DNA of 64,000 bases from positions 1 through 64,000 of the forward strand of contig JASCOH010000002.1 of the NCBI GenBank assembly GCA_029959295.1, given 5' to 3'. Of the stretch, positions 1 to 8,927 are shown piece by piece. The DNA is from Flavobacteriaceae bacterium PS02334 (lineage in GTDB: Bacteria > Bacteroidota > Bacteroidia > Flavobacteriales > Flavobacteriaceae). Each line of letters starts with the position of its first letter. The first letter of the stretch is position 1. The notes under the pieces were generated by a model, which had not been told where the DNA came from, made no database searches, and saw nothing but the letters and a program-made list of their open reading frames with translations. The position numbers and the translations under genes were made by a program.

Positions 1-63
1 ATAGGCTATAGGTGTAAAGGCAGTAATGCCATAGCCGAGTAGTACTAATAACCCGTAAGCTTA
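1..63 (+). rRNA. 23S rRNA, 3' end (partial)
   Basis: The first bases carry the conserved 3' end of bacterial 23S rRNA (GAGTAGTACTAATAACCCG followed by TAAGCTTA), and a 5S gene follows about 145 bp later, as in an rRNA operon. The 5' part lies outside the window. The exact 3' end is estimated by similarity to other 23S ends, so it may be off by several bases. Confidence 0.85.
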
Positions 64-208
64 TGCGCACTTTCCCCCCGCCCCGGCGGGGGAGGAAACT
101 TTCTTTCTGTCTTTTTATTAATTTTTTATCCCAGTATGCCAAGATATTGCCGAGCACATCGTTAAAAGAGAACTCGGACATGTCGCCCGACGCGACAAGA
201 ATAGCCTA

Positions 209-316
209 AGGTGGTTATTGCGGCGGGGCTCACCTCTTCCCATCCCGAACAGAGAAGTTAAGCCCGCCTGCGCAGATGGTACTGCAATCCTGTGGGAGAG
301 TATGTCGCCGCCTTTC
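209..316 (+). rRNA. rrf: 5S rRNA
   Basis: A stretch of about 108 bases has the 5S hallmarks: the 5' arm GGTGGTTATTGCGGCGG pairing with the 3' GTCGCCGCC end, the loop region CCCATCCCGAACAG, AGAAGTTAAGC, and TGGGAGAGTATG. It sits directly downstream of the 23S end. Ends are approximate. Confidence 0.92.
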
Positions 317-320
317 TTTG

Positions 321-354
321 AGAATCCCTTCAGTAATGAAGGGATTTTTTTTTT
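321..354 (+). terminator. rRNA operon terminator
   Basis: Stem AATCCCTTC / GAAGGGATT around a 6-nt loop, followed by a run of T, immediately after the 5S gene. A standard intrinsic terminator for the rRNA operon. Confidence 0.85.
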
Positions 355-397
355 GGATATATGGTGAAAAAATTTACCGAAGGCATCAGGTCTGATA

Positions 398-439
398 TGA
401 AAAAGCCACGCAGGATAGCAATCTGCGCGGCTTTTTTTG
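398..439. terminator. bidirectional terminator
   Basis: Stem AAAAAGCC-CGCAG / CTGCG-GGCTTTTT with one A/C mismatch and a 9-nt loop, flanked by A and T runs on both sides. It stands between the rRNA operon and the convergent gene at 459-902, so it can end transcription in both directions. Confidence 0.75.
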
Positions 440-458
440 TTCAAATGCCAGGCTGTCA

Positions 459-902
459 TCAAGTATTTACCTCCAAGTCCTCAATATAATCGCGATACTC
501 GTAAAAGAATCTTTCAAAGGAATCCATGTTCTCGTAGAAGAAACTGAAAATATCAGGCCACGTATCCTTATTCATTAAGCTGATTCCCGTTTTTTCAACC
601 CAAATTTTGCTTATTATCTTGCCTGTTTCTAAGTGGAAATTCCTCTCAAAAATGGCTTCTGGAATAAATTCATCTAATAGAATCTGCTTTAAAGATTCCA
701 CTTTTTCATAATAAATCTTTCTTTTTTCCTCATCTTTGGGTTCTATGTCAATTAGAACTTGTGCTTTTTTGTTATCTACATAAAATTTAAAAGAAAAATC
801 CTTAATTTTTGTGTCATACAAAAGCCATTTCCGCGGATATTCTTCTGCAAATTTTACCCAGAAATCTTTTTTTATGAAATGTGCTTCTGCTTTGCTATAC
901 AT
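459..902 (-). CDS. DUF4268 domain protein
   Basis: A 147-residue soluble protein that reads as a single DUF4268 domain: the N-terminal pattern of a charged helix ending in KKDFWVKFAEEYP, the FKFYVDNKKAQVLIDIE strand pair in the middle, and an aromatic C-terminus. This family is common in Bacteroidota and has no firmly known role; related domains are found in restriction-like contexts, but nothing nearby supports that here. It is monocistronic, facing the rRNA operon, and divergent from the Nudix gene 66 bp away. Confidence 0.75.
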   Translation of the reverse strand: MYSKAEAHFIKKDFWVKFAEEYPRKWLLYDTKIKDFSFKFYVDNKKAQVLIDIEPKDEEKRKIYYEKVESLKQILLDEFIPEAIFERNFHLETGKIISKIWVEKTGISLMNKDTWPDIFSFFYENMDSFERFFYEYRDYIEDLEVNT

Positions 903-968
903 CTTTATAAAATATGTTTGATTAAATTTATTTTTGGAATACCTTTAAAACTCAAAAAAATATATCTA

Positions 969-1610
969 ATGGATTTCCAAGAGTTTTTAGAATATATACC
1001 AAAAATAGCAAAAGAAAATCTTCCAGGCGAAGAAGCACAACAAAAAATGATGCCTCAAGAGCGAATAGAAATATTTAAGCGTCTTGATATGTCGTCGATC
1101 AATCCAAGAAGAGCTGCGGTGATGATGCTTTTTTATCCGAAAAATAATGAAGCTCATTTAGTTTTAATTGTTCGAAATTCTTATCCTGGCATTCATTCTT
1201 CTCAAATCGGATTCCCTGGTGGAAAAGTAGAACTTAGCGATATTTCTTTAGACGAAACGGCTCTGCGTGAAACTTTTGAAGAAATTGGGATTGCAAAAGA
1301 TAAGATTACTGTGGTAAAAGCATTTACAGAACTTTATATTCCGCCAAGCAATTTTATGGTTACACCATTTCTAGCCTATAGCGTGGAAGAATTGACTTTT
1401 ATTCCGGATGCAAGAGAAGTTTTTGGATTAATAGAACTGCCACTTTCTGTTTTTTTAGATGACAGTATTTTAGTCACAAAAACATTGAAAACTTCCTATA
1501 TGGAAGAAGCTGGCGTTCCTGCTTTTAAATTTGAGGATTTCTATGTTTGGGGAGCAACAGCCCAGATGATGAATGAACTTAAAGAAGTGATAAAAAGAGT
1601 GCTTAAATAG
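969..1610 (+). CDS. Nudix hydrolase, CoA pyrophosphatase type
   Basis: A 213-residue Nudix hydrolase, probably cleaving CoA or its derivatives to 4'-phosphopantetheine and 3',5'-ADP. The Nudix box is complete at residues 84-107 (GGK-x-E...RETFEEIG). It is preceded by the LVLIVRN...H-x-SQIGFPGG stretch (65-86) typical of the YeaB/NUDT7 CoA-pyrophosphatase subfamily (UPF0035). The frame is open upstream to 759, but the start at 969 (MDFQEF) gives the normal family length, and the upstream part would overlap the divergent gene's coding region. It is followed 49 bp later by an acyltransferase gene. Confidence 0.88.
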   Translation: MDFQEFLEYIPKIAKENLPGEEAQQKMMPQERIEIFKRLDMSSINPRRAAVMMLFYPKNNEAHLVLIVRNSYPGIHSSQIGFPGGKVELSDISLDETALRETFEEIGIAKDKITVVKAFTELYIPPSNFMVTPFLAYSVEELTFIPDAREVFGLIELPLSVFLDDSILVTKTLKTSYMEEAGVPAFKFEDFYVWGATAQMMNELKEVIKRVLK

Positions 1611-1659
1611 CCGTGATTTTGTATGTTTGCCCTTCGGTTTAAAAAAATGCAAAATTCTT

Positions 1660-2475
1660 ATGGGATTATTTAAAAGAAATCCTTTTGGTCATATACTTTT
1701 CCTAAAAAAATGGTTAATCCGTGTTTTTGGAATGCTTACACATAGGCGATATAGGGGTTTTAATCAGCTTGACATTGATGGTTCAGAAATTATAAGAAAT
1801 CTTCCGGGTAAAAATGTTCTGTTTATCTCAAACCACCAAACTTACTTTGCAGATGTTGTGGCTATGTTTCATGTTTTCAATGCAAGCTTGAAAGGGCGTG
1901 AAGATAATATTAAAAATATCGGCTATATCTGGAATCCAAAACTGAATATTTATTATGTTGCCGCAAAAGAAACAATGAAAGAAGGTCTGCTTCCTAGAAT
2001 TTTGTCTTATGCAGGAGCAATTACGGTTGAAAGAACGTGGCGCGCGAAAGGAAAAGACGTGCAGAGAGAAGTAAATCCAAACGATACTGAAAATATAAAA
2101 ATTGCATTGGAAGACGGCTGGGTAATTACTTTTCCGCAAGGAACAACTAAGTCTTTCAAGCCTGTCAGAAAAGGAACGGCACACATTATCAAGCAACATA
2201 AGCCAATAGTAGTTCCAATTGTAATTGATGGCTTTCGACGTTCTTTTGACAAAAAAGGCTTGCGATTAAAGAAGAAAGGAATTCTGCAGTCTTTTATAGT
2301 CAAAGAACCCTTGCAGATTGATTATGAAAATGACACAATTGATGAAATTGTAGAAAAAGTGGAATATGCAATTGAACAGCATCCTTCGTTTTTAAAAGTT
2401 TTACCGCCAGAAATCAGAGATGAAGTTCTGAAGACAGAAGAGGAGCTGAACCAAAAACGCCGTTGGGAATATTAA
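1660..2475 (+). CDS. 1-acyl-sn-glycerol-3-phosphate acyltransferase family
   Basis: A 271-residue membrane-associated acyltransferase of the PlsC/LPLAT family, which transfers acyl chains in phospholipid synthesis. The catalytic block is NHQTYFAD (residues 58-65, pattern NHx4-5D), and the substrate block is FPQGTT (158-163). The frame opens at 1627, but the ATG at 1660 (MGLFKRNPF) is preferred: it puts the family's usual basic, hydrophobic N-terminal segment at the start. It lies 49 bp after the Nudix gene and is closed by a clear terminator; the two probably form one transcript. Confidence 0.85.
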   Translation: MGLFKRNPFGHILFLKKWLIRVFGMLTHRRYRGFNQLDIDGSEIIRNLPGKNVLFISNHQTYFADVVAMFHVFNASLKGREDNIKNIGYIWNPKLNIYYVAAKETMKEGLLPRILSYAGAITVERTWRAKGKDVQREVNPNDTENIKIALEDGWVITFPQGTTKSFKPVRKGTAHIIKQHKPIVVPIVIDGFRRSFDKKGLRLKKKGILQSFIVKEPLQIDYENDTIDEIVEKVEYAIEQHPSFLKVLPPEIRDEVLKTEEELNQKRRWEY

Positions 2476-2511
2476 AAAAAAGAGTCCGATAATTTCGGAC
2501 TCTTTTTTTTA
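2474..2511. terminator. bidirectional terminator
   Basis: Perfect stem AGAGTCCGA / TCGGACTCT with a short loop, A-run before and T-run after. It sits between the converging acyltransferase gene and the membrane protein gene at 2509-3150. Confidence 0.85.
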
Positions 2512-3150
2512 TAAATCTATTTTCTTCAATTCCTGATAATTTTTGTGGAGCTTTCTTAGCAAAAATCCGTAGACCAGTCTGTAGAACAACCAAAAGATGG
2601 CAAACATGGCGGCAAACATTCCCAAAGTTAATCCGATTATTACTGTCCAAATCCAAATAGCATTGTCTTTCTCTCCAATATCATGAAGCATCGTGCTCAT
2701 TCTTTCATCATAATAGCAAGTAGATAAAAGTACTACGAAGAAGATCATGGCAAACATTCCCAGATTATACCAAACATAAAATTGAACTGTTTTTCTAGTC
2801 TTTAAAATGTTCTTCATTAATTTTCTAGCTGAATCTGTCGTAGAAATTGTCTTGAAATTTCTATAAAACAAAAAGATAAAGGAAATAACGACGACATAAT
2901 TTAGAATAGTCAAAATGCTCATGAAAGTATCAATATGGTATTTTTTCAGCATTACAAAATAATTGTCATCTGCTGTAAAAAATCCCAAAGTTGTCATCAA
3001 GGCAAATTCAATGATTCCGATAATTAAAATCCACTTCACTACCGAAGATGAATTTTGGTGAATCATCTTATATATCTCATTTTCAGAAATCTGCTTAAAA
3101 GAATTCTCATTCTTTTTCCAGTCTTTCTTAAGTAAATCTAGCTCTTCCAT
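2509..3150 (-). CDS. membrane protein paired with an ECF sigma factor
   Basis: A 213-residue protein with a charged cytoplasmic N-terminus (about 35 residues) and four predicted membrane helices (near residues 38-60, 80-100, 122-142 and 166-190). It starts 12 bp after the stop of the ECF sigma factor gene, so both are probably cotranscribed, and the layout suggests it modulates the sigma factor. I see no zinc-finger anti-sigma motif (H-x3-C-x2-C), so calling it an anti-sigma factor would be guesswork. Related Flavobacterium proteins are sometimes mislabelled as carotene oxygenases; nothing in the sequence supports that. Confidence 0.6.
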   Translation of the reverse strand: MEELDLLKKDWKKNENSFKQISENEIYKMIHQNSSSVVKWILIIGIIEFALMTTLGFFTADDNYFVMLKKYHIDTFMSILTILNYVVVISFIFLFYRNFKTISTTDSARKLMKNILKTRKTVQFYVWYNLGMFAMIFFVVLLSTCYYDERMSTMLHDIGEKDNAIWIWTVIIGLTLGMFAAMFAIFWLFYRLVYGFLLRKLHKNYQELKKIDL

Positions 3151-3162
3151 AATTTTTTCTCC

Positions 3163-3657
3163 TTACGGATTTAATATTTTTTTCAATTTTCCCTTAATCC
3201 TGTTCATTTTCACACGAGCATTTACCTCGCTGATTCCCAAGGTTTCTGAAATTTCTTCATAATCCTTATCTTCCAAATACATGAAAACCAAGGCTTTTTC
3301 AATGTCATTCAGTTGATAGACAGCTTTATACATTAGCTTGATCTGCTCTTCCTCTTCAAAATTGTAATCTTCCTGTTTGATAAAATGCTTAGAATTGTCA
3401 AATTCTGTCGTAGAAATTGACCGCGTGCTTTTCCTATAAAGCGTGATGGCCGTGTTCAGCGCAACTCGATAAGCCCAAGTGGTAAATTTAGAATCCCCTC
3501 TAAATTTTGGGTATGCTTTCCAAAGTTGAATCGTGATTTCCTGAAATAAATCCTTATGAGCGTCCTCTCCAGAAGTATACAACCTGCATATCTTGTGGAT
3601 AATGTTCTGATTATCTTTTAGTTGTTTTACAAAAGACTGTTCTAAATCTTGGCTCAT
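3163..3657 (-). CDS. ECF-type RNA polymerase sigma factor
   Basis: A 164-residue sigma-70 family factor of the extracytoplasmic-function type. Region 2 (about residues 30-75) contains DLFQEITIQLWKAYPKF followed by FTTWAYRVALNTA, which binds core polymerase and the -10 element. Region 4 (about 110-160) has the helix-turn-helix YEEISETLGISEVNARV. It is the first gene of a two-gene unit with the membrane protein at 2509-3150. The 287 bp upstream (3658-3944) hold no gene, only a hairpin around 3748-3778. Confidence 0.9.
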   Translation of the reverse strand: MSQDLEQSFVKQLKDNQNIIHKICRLYTSGEDAHKDLFQEITIQLWKAYPKFRGDSKFTTWAYRVALNTAITLYRKSTRSISTTEFDNSKHFIKQEDYNFEEEEQIKLMYKAVYQLNDIEKALVFMYLEDKDYEEISETLGISEVNARVKMNRIKGKLKKILNP

Positions 3658-3944
3658 ACCTGTTAGTAGGTCATAAATGGATTTTGTTACAAGTTTACTT
3701 TAATTTTTTTCAGAAGCCAAACTTCAGGCACTTTTTAAATGAAATTCTTGCTGGTGCCACTCGCTTCGCACCAGCTTTTAAGGCTGGCGCAAGAGCTCAA
3801 ACAAAGGCACCATCAGGGCTATTTCCCAAACTTTTAGGCTTCTTTTAAAGGCCATCCCAACTTTGTGCTGAAAAAAACTTCGTATCTTGCAGTAGGCATT
3901 GGTTCAATAATCAGTGTTTGAATCATTCAATTTTTCAATAAAAA

Positions 3945-5249
3945 ATGAACATACCAGCATCAAATCTTCCCAGAGTCATAATAATAGGTGGCGGTTTCGC
4001 AGGAATCTCACTAGCCAAAAAACTAAAAAATAAGCCAGTTCAGGTTGTTCTTCTTGACAAGCATAATTACCACACTTTCCAGCCATTATTATATCAAGTC
4101 GCCACCGGCGGACTCGAAGCAGGTTCGATTGCTTACCCGATCAGAAAAGTGATTCACGAACACAAAGATTTTTATTTCCGCCTATGTCACGTTAATGAAA
4201 TCGATACAAAAAACAATAAGATCATCGCTGATATCGGAGAACTTTCCTTTGATTATCTGGTCATTGCCACTGGCTCAAAAACCAATTATTTCGGCAACAA
4301 AGAAATTGAAAGAAATAGCATTGCGATGAAAACCATTCCGCAATCGCTTAATATCAGGAGTTTGATTCTGGAAAATTTTGAACAGGCGCTTTTGACAAAC
4401 GATATTGCAGAAAGAAATAGCTTGATAAATTTCGTATTAGTAGGAGGAGGCCCAACCGGAGTCGAGCTTGCCGGAGCTTTAGCCGAAATGAAAAACGCAA
4501 TCCTCCAAAAAGACTACCCAGATTTAGATGTGAGCAAAATGCAGATCAATCTAGTGCAAAGTGGCGACAGAATCTTAAACACAATGTCTGAAAAATCATC
4601 TGAAGCCGCAGAAAGATATCTGCAAAAACTAGGAGTGAACGTCTTGAAAAACGTAAGGGTAACAAGCTATGACGGAAGAACAATTTCCACAAACACAGAT
4701 TTAGTCTTAGAAACTGCCACATTAATCTGGACGGCTGGTGTTCAAGGTGCGATGGTCAATGGTTTGCCGGCTTCCGCATTAGTAGAAAAAGTGGAAAGAA
4801 TAAAAGTCAACGAGTTCAACCAAGTTTTAGGTTTTGAAAATATTTTTGCTCTTGGCGATATTGCTTTGATGACCACTGAAGAATATCCGCAAGGCCATCC
4901 GCAGGTCGCACAGCCCGCCATTCAGCAAGGAAAATTATTAGGAGAAAATCTCGCAAAACTCCTTCAAAAAGAAAAAATGAAGCCTTTTGAATACAACGAT
5001 AAAGGTTCAATGGCCACAATCGGAAGAAATAAAGCCGTCGTAGATTTGCCAAAATATCATTTCCACGGTGTTTTTGCGTGGTTTGTCTGGATGTTCGTTC
5101 ATCTTTTTTCCTTAATTGGATTTAAAAATAAAGCTGTTGTTTTCTTGAGCTGGGTTTACAATTACATCCGTTTTGACCGCGAAGGAAGATTGATAATCCG
5201 CCCTTACAAAAAGAAAAGTTTTACGAGTTTTACTTTTGATGAATTTTGA
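3945..5249 (+). CDS. ndh: NADH dehydrogenase type II (NDH-2)
   Basis: A 434-residue flavoprotein that passes electrons from NADH to quinone at the inner membrane without pumping protons. It has two dinucleotide-binding folds: FAD site VIIIGGGFAG at residues 11-20 and NADH site LVGGGPTGVELAG near 165-177. The FAD-closing motif is FALGDIA, near 305. The C-terminus carries a hydrophobic amphipathic stretch (FAWFVWMFVHLFSLIGF), the usual membrane anchor. Length and layout match NDH-2 well. Stands alone, convergent with the DUF3810 gene. Confidence 0.88.
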   Translation: MNIPASNLPRVIIIGGGFAGISLAKKLKNKPVQVVLLDKHNYHTFQPLLYQVATGGLEAGSIAYPIRKVIHEHKDFYFRLCHVNEIDTKNNKIIADIGELSFDYLVIATGSKTNYFGNKEIERNSIAMKTIPQSLNIRSLILENFEQALLTNDIAERNSLINFVLVGGGPTGVELAGALAEMKNAILQKDYPDLDVSKMQINLVQSGDRILNTMSEKSSEAAERYLQKLGVNVLKNVRVTSYDGRTISTNTDLVLETATLIWTAGVQGAMVNGLPASALVEKVERIKVNEFNQVLGFENIFALGDIALMTTEEYPQGHPQVAQPAIQQGKLLGENLAKLLQKEKMKPFEYNDKGSMATIGRNKAVVDLPKYHFHGVFAWFVWMFVHLFSLIGFKNKAVVFLSWVYNYIRFDREGRLIIRPYKKKSFTSFTFDEF

Positions 5250-5312
5250 TTTAGTAAATAGTAATTAGGCAAGAGCCAAAAGTTAATGCAAGATTCAACT
5301 TTTGCTTTTTAG

Positions 5313-6401
5313 CTATTCAATTTTAGCCTTATCCTTGTAATATCCCATCATTAATCCCACAAATTTGCTATATCCTTCCAATCCATCTTTTTGCTGGTTT
5401 GCTTTCAAGAAATGATCATAGAAATAATGAAAAAAAGTATCAATCGGAGTCTGATAACTGTCCCAAAAATCCTGTGATTCTTGAAAGTTTTTCAAAATTC
5501 CGGGATGAATCAACGGCCATAATTCTTTGCTTTTCCCTTCTTCAAATTTTTCAATGCTTCCCAAGCAATATTTCAAGGCATACGAATATCCAGAATATTT
5601 AAAGTAAATATCTTCGTTGTTTATCGAAGCCAGATAGCCAATAAAATTCGCTTCACTTTCAGAAGCATAACCAATTTGGTGCGCCATTTCGTGGCAAACT
5701 GTCGTCGGGAAATTATACTTCGGAATTTTATAATTTACCTGAGCTTCGTTTGTAAACGGATTTAAATAACCACCAAAGCCCATATAAGTTAAGGGCAAAC
5801 TTACTAAAGATTTTTTAATGCTCGGATTTTCATATTTAAAAGAAGCATATTGTTTTCCTAATTTGTCATAACCATTTTGAGTTTTGCCATAAATCGTTTC
5901 AATATTATAAGGATTTGCTATTTTCAAGCTGTCATTTTTTTCAATCTGACTATGGATTTCATTAGTTTTGACAATCATTTTCTTTGTAAAAACAATAAGC
6001 TCTTCCATCGTATATTCCTTGTCTAAATTCATTTTTTCATATAGCGGAACGCGATGGTAATTCAGTCCCCAGAGAAAGTTAAAGAAAAAATAAAATACAG
6101 AAACAAAGCTTAAAACAGTCAACATTTTAGATTTCCATTCCGTTTTCCAAGATTTCCAAGAGAAAATGGTCTTCCTATTTATGAAAATGTAGCGGATAAG
6201 GATTACGATTAAAATCAGATAAATTATATCTCCAATTGAAAAGTTAAAGCTTCCGCAAACGATTCTAGAGATTTTCGAAATCCATAAATACAATCCGTTG
6301 CTGTAGTATTCTTCAATAAATTCTGGAAAAAAAGAAAGAATTTTTATTGTAATTATCTGGATAACAAAAAAAATACTCAAGATAATTTTTGACTTTTTCA
6401 T
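5313..6401 (-). CDS. DUF3810 family membrane metalloprotease-like protein
   Basis: A 362-residue protein. It has N-terminal membrane helices (near residues 5-25, 55-75 and 95-115) and a large outside-facing domain holding the zinc-binding pattern HEMAH (about residues 237-241) followed by ESEANF, as in gluzincin-like peptidases. DUF3810 proteins are conserved in Bacteroidota and predicted to be metallopeptidases; no substrate is known. The frame is open to 6440, but the ATG at 6401 (MKKSKI) before the first membrane helix is the better start. Confidence 0.8.
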   Translation of the reverse strand: MKKSKIILSIFFVIQIITIKILSFFPEFIEEYYSNGLYLWISKISRIVCGSFNFSIGDIIYLILIVILIRYIFINRKTIFSWKSWKTEWKSKMLTVLSFVSVFYFFFNFLWGLNYHRVPLYEKMNLDKEYTMEELIVFTKKMIVKTNEIHSQIEKNDSLKIANPYNIETIYGKTQNGYDKLGKQYASFKYENPSIKKSLVSLPLTYMGFGGYLNPFTNEAQVNYKIPKYNFPTTVCHEMAHQIGYASESEANFIGYLASINNEDIYFKYSGYSYALKYCLGSIEKFEEGKSKELWPLIHPGILKNFQESQDFWDSYQTPIDTFFHYFYDHFLKANQQKDGLEGYSKFVGLMMGYYKDKAKIE

Positions 6402-6571
6402 TAAAAGAATTTTTGGTTCTGTAAATATAAACAGAAACAATTTAAAGTTTTTTTCTGCGCCAAATTTTACATAAAAATTAATAGTTGCAAGGCAGAATCA
6501 TAGCGTAATTAATCGTAAAATTGTACTGGATTTCAGCGTTTGAAATTCGATAGCTTACTTTGAAATTATTT

Positions 6572-6829
6572 ATGAAAAAGAAAGAGGAGAAGACGATAAT
6601 TTTTTTCTGTAATGGGAAAAAGTGCAGTAAGTATAATAAAGAGCCAAAAGAGTATCTGAAAAAGCAGATTATTGAATTTGGATTGGAAGATAAAGTTTGT
6701 CTGTCAAAAATGGATTGCCAAGGAATGTGCAAAAAGGCTCCGGTTCTTTGCATCGAGCCAAAAGATATTTGGAAAAAAGAAGTTTCGGTTAAAAAAGCCA
6801 AAAAACTATTCGAAAAACATATCCTTTAA
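6572..6829 (+). CDS. thioredoxin-like 2Fe-2S ferredoxin
   Basis: An 85-residue protein with four cysteines in the pattern of the small thioredoxin-like [2Fe-2S] ferredoxins: C-x4-C near residues 14-19 (CNGKKC) and a distal cluster CLSKMDCQGMC that would hold the iron-sulfur centre. The start is placed at the ATG at 6572; the frame is open from a TTG twelve bases earlier. Likely an electron carrier; partner unknown. It ends 71 bp before the dipeptidase gene, which has its own promoter. Confidence 0.7.
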   Translation: MKKKEEKTIIFFCNGKKCSKYNKEPKEYLKKQIIEFGLEDKVCLSKMDCQGMCKKAPVLCIEPKDIWKKEVSVKKAKKLFEKHIL

Positions 6830-6840
6830 AAATCTTCTTT

Positions 6841-6873
6841 TTTGACATTTCAGGATATAACTTTGTAACTTTG
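6841..6873 (+). promoter_or_regulatory. Bacteroidetes-type promoter of the dipeptidase gene
   Basis: A -33 TTTG at 6841-6844 and a -7 TAACTTTG at 6866-6873 are 21 bp apart, matching the Bacteroidetes sigma-ABfr consensus (TTTG, 19-21 bp, TAnnTTTG). A second TAACTTTG lies at 6858-6865. The ATG of the dipeptidase gene follows 28 bp later. Confidence 0.65.
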
Positions 6874-6900
6874 CCACACTAAAATTGAAACATAAAAATA

Positions 6901-8370
6901 ATGAGTCAAGAAATAAGAAACCTTGAGCCAAAAGAACTTTGGAACAAATTCGCAGATTTAAATGCAGTGCCCCGACCTTCAAAAAAGGAAGAAAAAGTAA
7001 TCGCATTTATGAAAGATTTCGGAAAAAAATTAGGCTTTGAAACCATCGAAGACGAAGTTGGAAACGTAATCATCAAAAAAACGGCAACTGCTGGAATGGA
7101 AAACCGCAAAACTATCGTGATGCAATCGCATTTAGATATGGTTCACCAAAAAAATAACGATACTGATTTTGATTTCGACACGCAGGGAATCGAAATGTAT
7201 GTTGACGGTGACTGGGTTCGTGCAAAAGGAACGACGCTTGGCGCTGATAACGGACTTGGAGTTGCCACAATTATGGCGATTTTAGAGTCAAAAACGATTC
7301 CGCATCCTGCGATCGAAGCTTTGTTTACAATTGACGAAGAAACTGGAATGACAGGAGCGATGGGTTTAAAAGGAGGTTTGCTTGACGGTGAAATTCTTTT
7401 AAATTTAGATACTGAAGAAGATGATGAAATTGACATAGGCTGTGCCGGAGGAATCGACGTAACTGCAACTGCAGAATATGACGAAGAGGAAACTCCAGAA
7501 GGTTCTGTGGGTTACACAATTACTGTAAAAGGCTTAAAAGGCGGACATTCAGGGATGGATATCCACAAAGGTTTAGGAAACGCAAACAAAATCATGAACC
7601 GTCTTTTATTTGACGGATTTGATAATTTTGGATTGCAGATTTCTGAAATAAAAGGCGGAAGCTTGCGCAATGCGATTCCGCGTGAAAGCGTTGCAAAAGT
7701 GATTATTGCAGAAGTTTATGACGAAGCTTTTGTTTTTGATATGCAAGAAATTGTAAATGAAATCAAAGCAGAATTCAAGACAACAGAACCAAATTTGGAA
7801 GTTGTTTTCCAAAAATTAGAAGAAACTCCAGCGAAAGTGATGCCGACAATCGCTCAGTTTTATTTCGTAAGAGCAATGTATACGGCGCATAACGGAGTTT
7901 ACAGGATGAGTGCTGACTTTGATGATTTGGTGGAAACTTCAAATAATATCGCAAAAGTAGTTTTAGGCGAAGGAAAATTATCAGTTCAATGTCTGACGCG
8001 TTCTTCAGTAGAAACTTCAAAATTAGATTTGGCAAACGCACTTCGTTCAGCTTTTGAATTGATGGGTTGTGAAGTTGAATTTTCAGGTTCTTATCCAGGT
8101 TGGACGCCAAATGCAAAATCTGAAATCTTGGATGTTTTGACAGGTTTGTATGAAAAGCAAAATAATGGCGAAAAACCAGCAGTTGTGGCTTGTCACGCAG
8201 GTTTAGAATGTGGCATCTTAGGAACAAATTATCCTGATATGGATATGATTTCGTTTGGTCCGACAATTAAAGGAGCACACAGTCCTGATGAAAGAGCAAG
8301 TATTTCTTCTGCTCAAAAATATTGGAAATTTGTGTTGGAGATTTTAGAAAATATTCCAAGCAAAAAATAA
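6901..8370 (+). CDS. pepD: aminoacyl-histidine dipeptidase (cytosol nonspecific dipeptidase)
   Basis: A 489-residue M20-family zinc dipeptidase that hydrolyses Xaa-His (carnosine) and other dipeptides in the cytosol. The metal-site motif HLDMVH is at 77-82, GADNG with bridging Asp at 115-119, and the catalytic DEE near 145-147; the lid/dimerisation region HSGMDIHKGLGNANKIMNRLL is characteristic of PepD. Full length for the family. The start is the ATG 28 bp after a good promoter. Confidence 0.9.
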   Translation: MSQEIRNLEPKELWNKFADLNAVPRPSKKEEKVIAFMKDFGKKLGFETIEDEVGNVIIKKTATAGMENRKTIVMQSHLDMVHQKNNDTDFDFDTQGIEMYVDGDWVRAKGTTLGADNGLGVATIMAILESKTIPHPAIEALFTIDEETGMTGAMGLKGGLLDGEILLNLDTEEDDEIDIGCAGGIDVTATAEYDEEETPEGSVGYTITVKGLKGGHSGMDIHKGLGNANKIMNRLLFDGFDNFGLQISEIKGGSLRNAIPRESVAKVIIAEVYDEAFVFDMQEIVNEIKAEFKTTEPNLEVVFQKLEETPAKVMPTIAQFYFVRAMYTAHNGVYRMSADFDDLVETSNNIAKVVLGEGKLSVQCLTRSSVETSKLDLANALRSAFELMGCEVEFSGSYPGWTPNAKSEILDVLTGLYEKQNNGEKPAVVACHAGLECGILGTNYPDMDMISFGPTIKGAHSPDERASISSAQKYWKFVLEILENIPSKK

Positions 8371-8384
8371 AAGTCATAAAGTTG

Positions 8385-8419
8385 AAAAGCCTCGTTTACT
8401 TAAAACGAGGCTTTTTTAT
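8385..8419. terminator. bidirectional terminator
   Basis: Perfect stem AAAAGCCTCGTTT / AAACGAGGCTTTT with a four-base loop and T-run, between the converging dipeptidase and VOC genes. Confidence 0.85.
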
Positions 8420-8456
8420 TGGATTCTTTTGACTTTAAGACTTTTAAACTTTCGAC

Positions 8457-8882
8457 TTATTGTTCATAATCATAATTGACCATCCAATGAATTCCGAATT
8501 TATCGGTAAACATTCCGAAAAATGCACCCCAAAAAGTTTTTTCTAAAGGCATTGTCACTTTTCCGCCAGCTGAAAGTCCGTTAAAAAGTTTTGTTGCTTC
8601 TTCTTCGCTGTCGGTGTTTATTGAAATTGCAACATTCGATCCAGCCTGAGCAACTTGCCCAAAAGCTTCGTTAGCATCGCTTGCCATCAAAATAGTTTCT
8701 GAACTGATTGGAAGCGAAACGTGCATGATCAAATTGCCAACTTCATCAGGAAGCGGCGTTTCTGAAGGCATATCTTTAAACCTTCCGATGTGAGCAAACT
8801 CGCCACCAAACACCGATTTATAAAAATTAAAAGCTTCTTCACAGTTACCGTTAAAGGTAAGATAAGGATTTACTTGTGCCAT
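8457..8882 (-). CDS. VOC family protein (PhnB-like)
   Basis: A 141-residue protein of the vicinal oxygen chelate fold, PhnB/YjdN-like subgroup: it opens with NPYLTFNGNCEEAFNFYKSVFGG and ends with the WGAFFGMFTDKFGIHWMVN block typical of these proteins. The metal-binding residues of true glyoxalases are not obvious, and PhnB-like proteins have no settled function. Monocistronic. Confidence 0.82.
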   Translation of the reverse strand: MAQVNPYLTFNGNCEEAFNFYKSVFGGEFAHIGRFKDMPSETPLPDEVGNLIMHVSLPISSETILMASDANEAFGQVAQAGSNVAISINTDSEEEATKLFNGLSAGGKVTMPLEKTFWGAFFGMFTDKFGIHWMVNYDYEQ

Positions 8883-8927
8883 AATTGTTTGTTTTTGTTT
8901 CCGTAAATCTACTGAACTTTCTTCTTT

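Noticed and set aside
118-462. Minus-strand open frame across the 5S gene
   Set aside because: It is antisense to 5S rRNA and two terminators.
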